Assembly: GCF_030732095.1 (NCBI RefSeq)
Contig: NZ_JAVAMQ010000008.1
Location: 1 to 64,000, forward strand
Length of the DNA: 64,000 nucleotides
DNA from: Paracoccus spongiarum
GTDB taxonomy: Bacteria > Pseudomonadota > Alphaproteobacteria > Rhodobacterales > Rhodobacteraceae
Direction of reading: 5' to 3'
Shown: piece after piece, positions 57,761 through 64,000 of the stretch
Layout of the letters: every line of letters starts with the position of its first letter
How positions within the stretch are numbered: position 1 is the stretch's first letter
Translations under genes and position numbers: made by a program
Notes under the pieces: model-generated
What the model was told of the DNA's origin: nothing
The model's database searches: none
What the model saw: the letters and a program-made list of their open reading frames with translations, nothing else

Positions 57761-58857
57761 TGGACAAGATGCCGAAATGGGCGGATGTGATCCTGACCCC
57801 GCTGATCTCGCTGCTGCTGGCCATGGCGATCTCGGCGCTGGTGATCCTGGCCATCGGGGAAAGCCCGTGGCTGGCGCTGAAAACCATGGTCGATGGCGCG
57901 CTGGGGTCCAGCTATGGCTGGGGGTTCACGCTGTATTACACCACCAACTTCATCTTCACCGGACTGGCCGTCGCGGTCGCCTATCATGCCAGCCTGTTCA
58001 ATATCGGCGGCGAGGGGCAGGCGGCGATGGGCGGGCTGGGGGTGGCGCTGGTGCTGCTGTATCTGCCGCTGCCGCACTGGATTCTGGCGCTGCCGGTGGC
58101 GATGGCGGGCGCGGCGATGTTCGGGGCGGCCTGGGCGCTGATCCCGGCCTGGCTTCAGGCCAGACGCGGCAGCCATATCGTCATCACCACGATCATGTTC
58201 AACTTCATCGCCGCCGCGCTGCTGAATTATGTGCTGGTCAACCTGCTGCGCCCGGTGGGCAGCATGGACCCGGCCTCGGGGCGTTTCCCCGAGGCGACAC
58301 ATCTGCCGAAGCTGTCGGACATCGCGCTGGGGATGGGCCTCGAATGGGGCAAGAACACGCCGGTCAACGTCACCTTCATCGTCGCGATCATCGCCTGCCT
58401 GCTGGTCTGGCTGCTGATCTGGCGCACGCGCCTCGGCTACGAGATCCGCGCCTTCGGGCGGTCCGAGCCCGGCGCGCTGTATGCCGGGATCAGCCCGGTC
58501 AGGATCACCGTGCTGGCCATGCTGATCTCGGGCGGGCTGGCCGGGCTGATGGCCATCAACAACGTGATGGGCGAATCCGAGCGGCTGGTGCTGAACGCGG
58601 TCGAGGGCGCGGGCTTCATCGGCATCGCGGTGGCACTGATGGGCCGCAACCACCCGCTGGGCGTGCTGCTGGCGGCGCTGCTGTTCGGGTTTCTCTATCA
58701 GGGCGGGGGCGAACTGGCGCTGTGGACCTCGATCCCGCGCGAGCTGATCATCGTCATCCAGGCGCTGGTGATCCTGTTTACCGGCGCGCTGGACAACATG
58801 GTGCGGATGCCGCTGGAACGGCTGTTCCTGTCGCGGCGCAAGCGGGGGGCGGCGTGA
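57760..58857 (+). CDS. ABC transporter permease (nucleoside-type), first
   Basis: A 365-aa polytopic membrane protein with about ten hydrophobic segments and the family stretch FNIGGEGQAAMGGLG. It pairs with the permease at 58857. The longer open frame upstream belongs to the preceding gene region; ATG at 57760 is coupled to its stop. Confidence 0.92.
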   Translation: MDKMPKWADVILTPLISLLLAMAISALVILAIGESPWLALKTMVDGALGSSYGWGFTLYYTTNFIFTGLAVAVAYHASLFNIGGEGQAAMGGLGVALVLLYLPLPHWILALPVAMAGAAMFGAAWALIPAWLQARRGSHIVITTIMFNFIAAALLNYVLVNLLRPVGSMDPASGRFPEATHLPKLSDIALGMGLEWGKNTPVNVTFIVAIIACLLVWLLIWRTRLGYEIRAFGRSEPGALYAGISPVRITVLAMLISGGLAGLMAINNVMGESERLVLNAVEGAGFIGIAVALMGRNHPLGVLLAALLFGFLYQGGGELALWTSIPRELIIVIQALVILFTGALDNMVRMPLERLFLSRRKRGAA

Positions 58858-59822
58858 TGGATTTCGCAACCGCCATCCAGATCCTCGATTCCGCCGTGCG
58901 GCTGATGACGCCGCTGCTGCTGGCCTGCCTTGCGGGGCTGTATTCCGAACGCTCGGGCGTCTTCGACATCGGGCTTGAAGGCAAGATGCTGATGGCGGCC
59001 TTCACCGCCGCCTCGGTCGCCTATGCCACCGGCAGCGCCTCGCTGGGGCTGGTCGCGGGGATCGGCGGGTCGCTGGCGCTGTCGCTGATCCACGGCGCGG
59101 CCTCGATCACCTTCATGGGCAACCAGCTGATTTCCGGCGTGGCGATCAATTTCCTGGCCTCGGGGCTGACGGTGCTGCTGGGCCAGAAGATCTTCGGGCT
59201 GGGCGGGCGCACGCCTGCGCTGTCGGGCGATGGACGCTTTGGCGAGATCACCCTGCCCTTCGCCGACAGCCTGCGCGAGGTGCCGGTGATCGGCCCGATC
59301 TATGCCGAGCTGATCTCGGGCCACACGATCCTTGTCTATGTGGCCTTCGCGATGGTGCCGCTGACCTGGTGGGTGCTGGCGCGCACGCGCTTTGGCCTGC
59401 GCCTGCGCGCGGTGGGCGAAAACCCGGCCTCGGTCGATACGGCCGGCGTCTCGGTCACGCGGCTGCGCTTTGCCGCCATCGCCATCTGCGGCGTGCTGTG
59501 CGGCATCGCCGGCGCCTATCTGGCCACCGGCCTGTCAGCGGGCTTCGTCAAGGAAATGACCGCGGGCCGCGGCTTCATCGCCCTTGCCGCACTGATCTTC
59601 GCGAAATGGCGCCCCTGGAGCGCGCTGGGCGCGACCTTCCTGTTCGGGCTGCTGGAAGCGATCGCCAACCGCTATCCGAACCTCGACCTGGGGATCGTCA
59701 CCATCCCCTCGATGTTCATGAACGCGCTGCCCTACATCCTGACCGTCATCATCCTTGCGGGCTTCGTCGGCCGCGCCATCCCGCCCCGCGCGGGCGGAGA
59801 ACCCTATGTCAAAGAGCGCTGA
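58857..59822 (+). CDS. ABC transporter permease (nucleoside-type), second
   Basis: A 321-aa membrane protein with about nine segments, including SGVFDIGLEGKMLM, the GAASITFMGNQLISG block and the late FAKWRPWSALGATFLFG. With the first permease it forms the channel. The ATG at 58857 overlaps the first permease stop (TGATG). Its 3' end overlaps the next gene by 17 bases. Confidence 0.92.
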   Translation: MDFATAIQILDSAVRLMTPLLLACLAGLYSERSGVFDIGLEGKMLMAAFTAASVAYATGSASLGLVAGIGGSLALSLIHGAASITFMGNQLISGVAINFLASGLTVLLGQKIFGLGGRTPALSGDGRFGEITLPFADSLREVPVIGPIYAELISGHTILVYVAFAMVPLTWWVLARTRFGLRLRAVGENPASVDTAGVSVTRLRFAAIAICGVLCGIAGAYLATGLSAGFVKEMTAGRGFIALAALIFAKWRPWSALGATFLFGLLEAIANRYPNLDLGIVTIPSMFMNALPYILTVIILAGFVGRAIPPRAGGEPYVKER

Positions 59823-60615
59823 GCTTGCCGCCCTGATCCGCGACCGGGCGGGCGACCGGGCCCCGGAATTCGGGCTGATCCTCGGCTCGGGGCTGGGCCA
59901 TCTGGCCGCGCAGGTCGAGGGCGTGGCGATCGCCTATGACGACCTGCCCGGTTTCCCCCATGCCGGCGTGTCGGGCCATGTGCCGCAGCTGGTGATCGGC
60001 CAGCTTGAAGGGCGTCGGGTCGCGGTGTTCGGCGGCCGGTCGCATTACTACGAGCATGGCCGCGCCGATGCGATGCGCCTGCCGCTGGAGGTGCTGGCCG
60101 CGCTTGGCTGCGACCGGCTGATCCTGACCAATGCGGCGGGGTCGCTGCGCGCCGACATTCCGCCGGGCGGGCTGATGCTGCTGAACGACCACATCGCCTT
60201 CGCCGGCGCCAACCCGCTGATCGGAGAGCCGAGCGATGCCCGCTTCGTGCCGCTGACCGATGCCCATGACGCCGGGATGCGCGCGGCGCTGGCCGCCGCG
60301 GCGCTGGCCGAGGGCGTGGACCTGCCCGAAGGCGTCTATTGCTGGTTTTCCGGCCCCAGCTTCGAGACCCCGGCCGAGATCCGGGCGGCGCGCATCCTTG
60401 GCGCCGACGCGGTGGGCATGTCCACCGTGCCCGAGATCATCCTCGGCCGGTTCCTGAAGCTGCGCTGCGCGGCGATCTCGGTCATCACCAACATGGGCGC
60501 GGGCCTCAGCAACGAGGCGATCAGCCACGACCACACCAAGGCCATGGCCCCCCTTGGCGCCGCCAAGCTGGAGCGGGTGCTGCGCCGCTTCCTGCGCGAC
60601 GATCAGGCCAGATAG
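59806..60615 (+). CDS. Purine nucleoside phosphorylase
   Basis: A 269-aa class II-type phosphorylase (trimeric PNP family): [11 protein letters not shown] at the phosphate site, [21 protein letters not shown] and [16 protein letters not shown] at the base and ribose sites. It cleaves imported purine nucleosides to base and ribose 1-phosphate, completing the transport-and-salvage operon. The ATG at 59806 is used; an upstream start would extend it into the permease gene. Confidence 0.93.
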   Translation: MSKSAELAALIRDRAGDRAPEFGLILGSGLGHLAAQVEGVAIAYDDLPGFPHAGVSGHVPQLVIGQLEGRRVAVFGGRSHYYEHGRADAMRLPLEVLAALGCDRLILTNAAGSLRADIPPGGLMLLNDHIAFAGANPLIGEPSDARFVPLTDAHDAGMRAALAAAALAEGVDLPEGVYCWFSGPSFETPAEIRAARILGADAVGMSTVPEIILGRFLKLRCAAISVITNMGAGLSNEAISHDHTKAMAPLGAAKLERVLRRFLRDDQAR

Positions 60616-61490
60616 CGTCCGAACCAGTCCAGGGTCCGCTGCCAGGCCAGATCGGCGGCGGCCTTGTCATAGCGCGGCGTCGAGTCGTTGTGAAAGCCGT
60701 GATTGACGCCCGGATAGACATGCGCCTCGTAGGGCTTGTCGTGGGCCTTCAGCGCCGCCTCATAGGCGGGCCAGCCCTCGTTGATGCGCTCGTCCAGTTC
60801 TGCATAATGCAGCAGCAGCGGCACCGCGATCTTCGGCACGTCCTCGACCGCAGCCTGCCGGCCATAGAAGGGCACCGAGGCCGCCAGTTCGGGATAGGCC
60901 ACCGCCAGCGCATTGCACACCCCGCCGCCATAGCAGAAACCGACCGCCCCGACCTTGCCGGTCGAATCCTCGCGCGCCATCAGATGTTCGGCGGCGGCGA
61001 AGAAATCATTCATCAGCCTTTCGGGATCGACGGATTGCTGCAATTCGCGCCCCTCGGCATCATTGCCCGGATAGCCGCCGACCGAGGACAACCCGTCCGG
61101 CGCCAGCGCCATGTAGCCCGCCTTGGCCAGCCTGCGCGCGACATCCTCGATATAGGGGTTCAGGCCGCGATTCTCGTGGATGACCAGAACGGCGGGCAAC
61201 CTGCCCTCGGCGCCCGCAGGACGCACCAGATAGCCGCGCACATCGCCATGCCCCTGCGGCGAGGGGTAGGTGATGTATTCGGGCAGGATCTCGGGATCGT
61301 TGAAGCTGACCTGCTGGGCCAGCGCGTAGTCCGGGCTGAGCATGTCCAGCAGCGCCAGCGCCGTCACGCCGCCGACCGCGAACTTGCCGGCGCGGTCCAG
61401 GAATTGCCGCTTGGTGATCCGGCCGTGGGCGTAGAAGTCGTAAAGTTCCAGCAGTTCCTGCGGGAAATCGCGGGCGGTCATGCGGGTCAT
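60603..61490 (-). CDS. Dienelactone hydrolase family protein (YghX-like)
   Basis: A 295-aa alpha/beta hydrolase with the Cys nucleophile in GFCYGGG, an Asp/Glu region around [15 protein letters not shown] and the His in [11 protein letters not shown]. The N-terminus holds [13 protein letters not shown] and a hydrophobic stretch to about residue 60, a Tat-like (Lys-Arg) export signal. Length and pattern fit YghX-type exported hydrolases. It overlaps the end of the phosphorylase gene by 13 bases, converging. Confidence 0.85.
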   Translation of the reverse strand: MTRMTARDFPQELLELYDFYAHGRITKRQFLDRAGKFAVGGVTALALLDMLSPDYALAQQVSFNDPEILPEYITYPSPQGHGDVRGYLVRPAGAEGRLPAVLVIHENRGLNPYIEDVARRLAKAGYMALAPDGLSSVGGYPGNDAEGRELQQSVDPERLMNDFFAAAEHLMAREDSTGKVGAVGFCYGGGVCNALAVAYPELAASVPFYGRQAAVEDVPKIAVPLLLHYAELDERINEGWPAYEAALKAHDKPYEAHVYPGVNHGFHNDSTPRYDKAAADLAWQRTLDWFGRYLA

Positions 61491-61597
61491 CGGCGGTCCT
61501 CCGTGCAGATCGCCGCCTGCCTAACCCGGAATGGCCGCCCGCCCGTTCACAAAGGGGCGAACGGCCGGCCCGGGGCCGCCCTCAGTAGGGGCCGTCC

Positions 61598-62161
61598 TCA
61601 GTAGACGTAGACCGGCGTGCCCAGCGGCACCTGGTCGAACAGCGTCATCACCGCCTCGTTGCGCATCCTCAGGCAGCCGTTCGACACCGCGCGGCCGATC
61701 GAGTTCGGCTCGGTCGTGCCGTGGATGCGGATCGCGGTATCCTGACCCGCCGCGTTGTAGAGATACAGCGCCCGCGCGCCGAGGGGGTTCTGCGGCCCCC
61801 CCGGCATCCCGCCGGCCCATTTGCCGTATTGGCCCGGGTTGCGCTTGATCATCTCTTGCGTCGGGGTCCAGCTGGGCCATTCAACCTTGCGGCCAATGGT
61901 GGCCCGGCCCTTCCAGACCAGCTCGTCCTTGCCAACGGCCACGCCATAGCGGACCGCGCGGCCCGGCGCGACGACATGGTAGAGGAAGAAGTCCTTGCTG
62001 ACCACGACGATGCTGCCGACCTCGAAATCCTCGCGGATGGCGACCTCGGTCGGGGCATAGGGATCGCGGGTCTGAGCCGGGGCGGGGGTGGCCTGCGCAA
62101 GCACCAGCGATGGCGCGGCGATCAACGGCAGGGCCATCAAGATCATCTGACGACGGTTCAT
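61598..62161 (-). CDS. L,D-transpeptidase (YkuD family), exported
   Basis: A 187-aa protein with an N-terminal signal (MNRRQMILMALPLIAAPS, ending near VLAQ) and a YkuD catalytic domain with IRIHGTTEPNSIGRAVSNGCLRM, carrying the His and the nucleophilic Cys. It would make 3-3 crosslinks in peptidoglycan or attach proteins to it. The ATG at 62161 is chosen; the longer frame upstream has no family likeness. Confidence 0.9.
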   Translation of the reverse strand: MNRRQMILMALPLIAAPSLVLAQATPAPAQTRDPYAPTEVAIREDFEVGSIVVVSKDFFLYHVVAPGRAVRYGVAVGKDELVWKGRATIGRKVEWPSWTPTQEMIKRNPGQYGKWAGGMPGGPQNPLGARALYLYNAAGQDTAIRIHGTTEPNSIGRAVSNGCLRMRNEAVMTLFDQVPLGTPVYVY

Positions 62162-62588
62162 GCTTGGGTTGTCCTGTATGCGTTTTCTCTGTTCATTGCC
62201 CGGCAAAATACAGGACAACCGCGCGCGATGGCAACTCAAGAGGGCGTATGGCCGGAATTCGGCCTTGATCGCGGCGTCATTCGGCCACATCTGTTGGGCA
62301 TGGCACCCGTGAAGACATCGCCCACCGCCTGCTGTCATGCCCGCGCCTTGCGCGCCCCGGCACCACGCCCCGCGCATCTGTGCAGGGCGCGTGGCGATCG
62401 TGCCTGCCGCTGCCATCTGGCTGACCGGCCGCGCCTGGCCGCGCGGTCGTCACGGCAGCGCCGCTACCTGCACCAGATGCAGCGGCCGCTGCGCACCCAG
62501 ATCCCCCATGCCGCGCCGGACCGTCCACAGGCGCCCCCCGCCGTTCCCGCCATGCCTTCACTGCAACGCATGATCTGGGAACATGGAC
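62162..62588. other. Gap before the copper ATPase, nothing recognised
   Basis: The 427 bases between the L,D-transpeptidase and the ATPase gene hold only short GC-rich open frames. No MerR/CueR-type dyad with the expected spacing, no hairpin with T-run and no clear promoter was found. Confidence 0.4.

Positions 62589-64000
<1,412 letters not shown>

Overview
The window is chromosomal DNA of a very GC-rich alphaproteobacterium, most probably a Paracoccus-like member of the Rhodobacteraceae/Paracoccaceae. The basis is gene content and order: a mitofilin (alpha-Mic60)-hemD / tsaD-gpsA block, DUF4170-waaA-lpxK, a complete thiC-O-S-G-E-F-D operon, TRAP and BMP transporters, and many GTGA/ATGA translational overlaps. 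There is no rRNA, CRISPR array, recognisable insertion sequence or integrase. One tRNA gene (Thr, CGT) is present. The copper ATPase gene at the right edge is cut by the window.

Layout. 284-6486 is a leftward thiamine-biosynthesis operon under a TPP riboswitch with an apparent terminator hairpin in the leader. 6583-7995 holds two sulfotransferase-like genes. 8140-12300 is a GntR regulator beside a divergent type II dehydroquinate dehydratase paralogue and a TRAP transporter. 12313-14589 has an Asp-rich exported protein and a divergent DCC thiol-oxidoreductase / vitamin-K-dependent-carboxylase-like pair. 14603-20187 is a LacI-controlled cluster that looks like rhizopine (moc) catabolism: a di-iron oxygenase, Rieske ferredoxin, ferredoxin reductase, sugar-binding protein and sugar isomerase/epimerase. 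A decayed pentapeptide-repeat gene lies just upstream of the LacI gene. 21009-24387 is a glutarate module (CoA-transferase, glutaryl-CoA dehydrogenase, divergent LysR).

24455-35657 is mostly housekeeping: a glycosyltransferase-like gene, ileS, truncated hemoglobin, rnhA, GST, ispH, cobQ, secG and pyrG. 35662-38725 is a small accessory block (Tat-signal protein, beta-helix protein with a (DT)n tract, a 46-aa ORF) next to tRNA-Thr. 38820-48724 returns to core functions: hemY, mitofilin, hemD, tsaD, gpsA, and the lipid A/Kdo genes. 48754-54701 has a small membrane protein with a divergent TetR gene, an XpaC-like protein, truA, a sugar transferase, a universal stress protein, a NifU-like protein, tsaB and rimI. 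54719-60615 is a purine-nucleoside import and salvage operon (BMP lipoprotein-type binding protein, ABC ATPase, an unknown 106-aa protein, two permeases, purine nucleoside phosphorylase). 60603-64000 holds a dienelactone hydrolase, an L,D-transpeptidase and the start of a copper P-type ATPase.

The most interesting parts are the moc-like cluster with its perfect 18-bp palindrome, the VKGC/DCC pair, the divergent dehydroquinase with the TRAP transporter, the beta-helix block by the tRNA, and the unknown gene inside the nucleoside operon. All calls come from reading the sequence; no database search was run.
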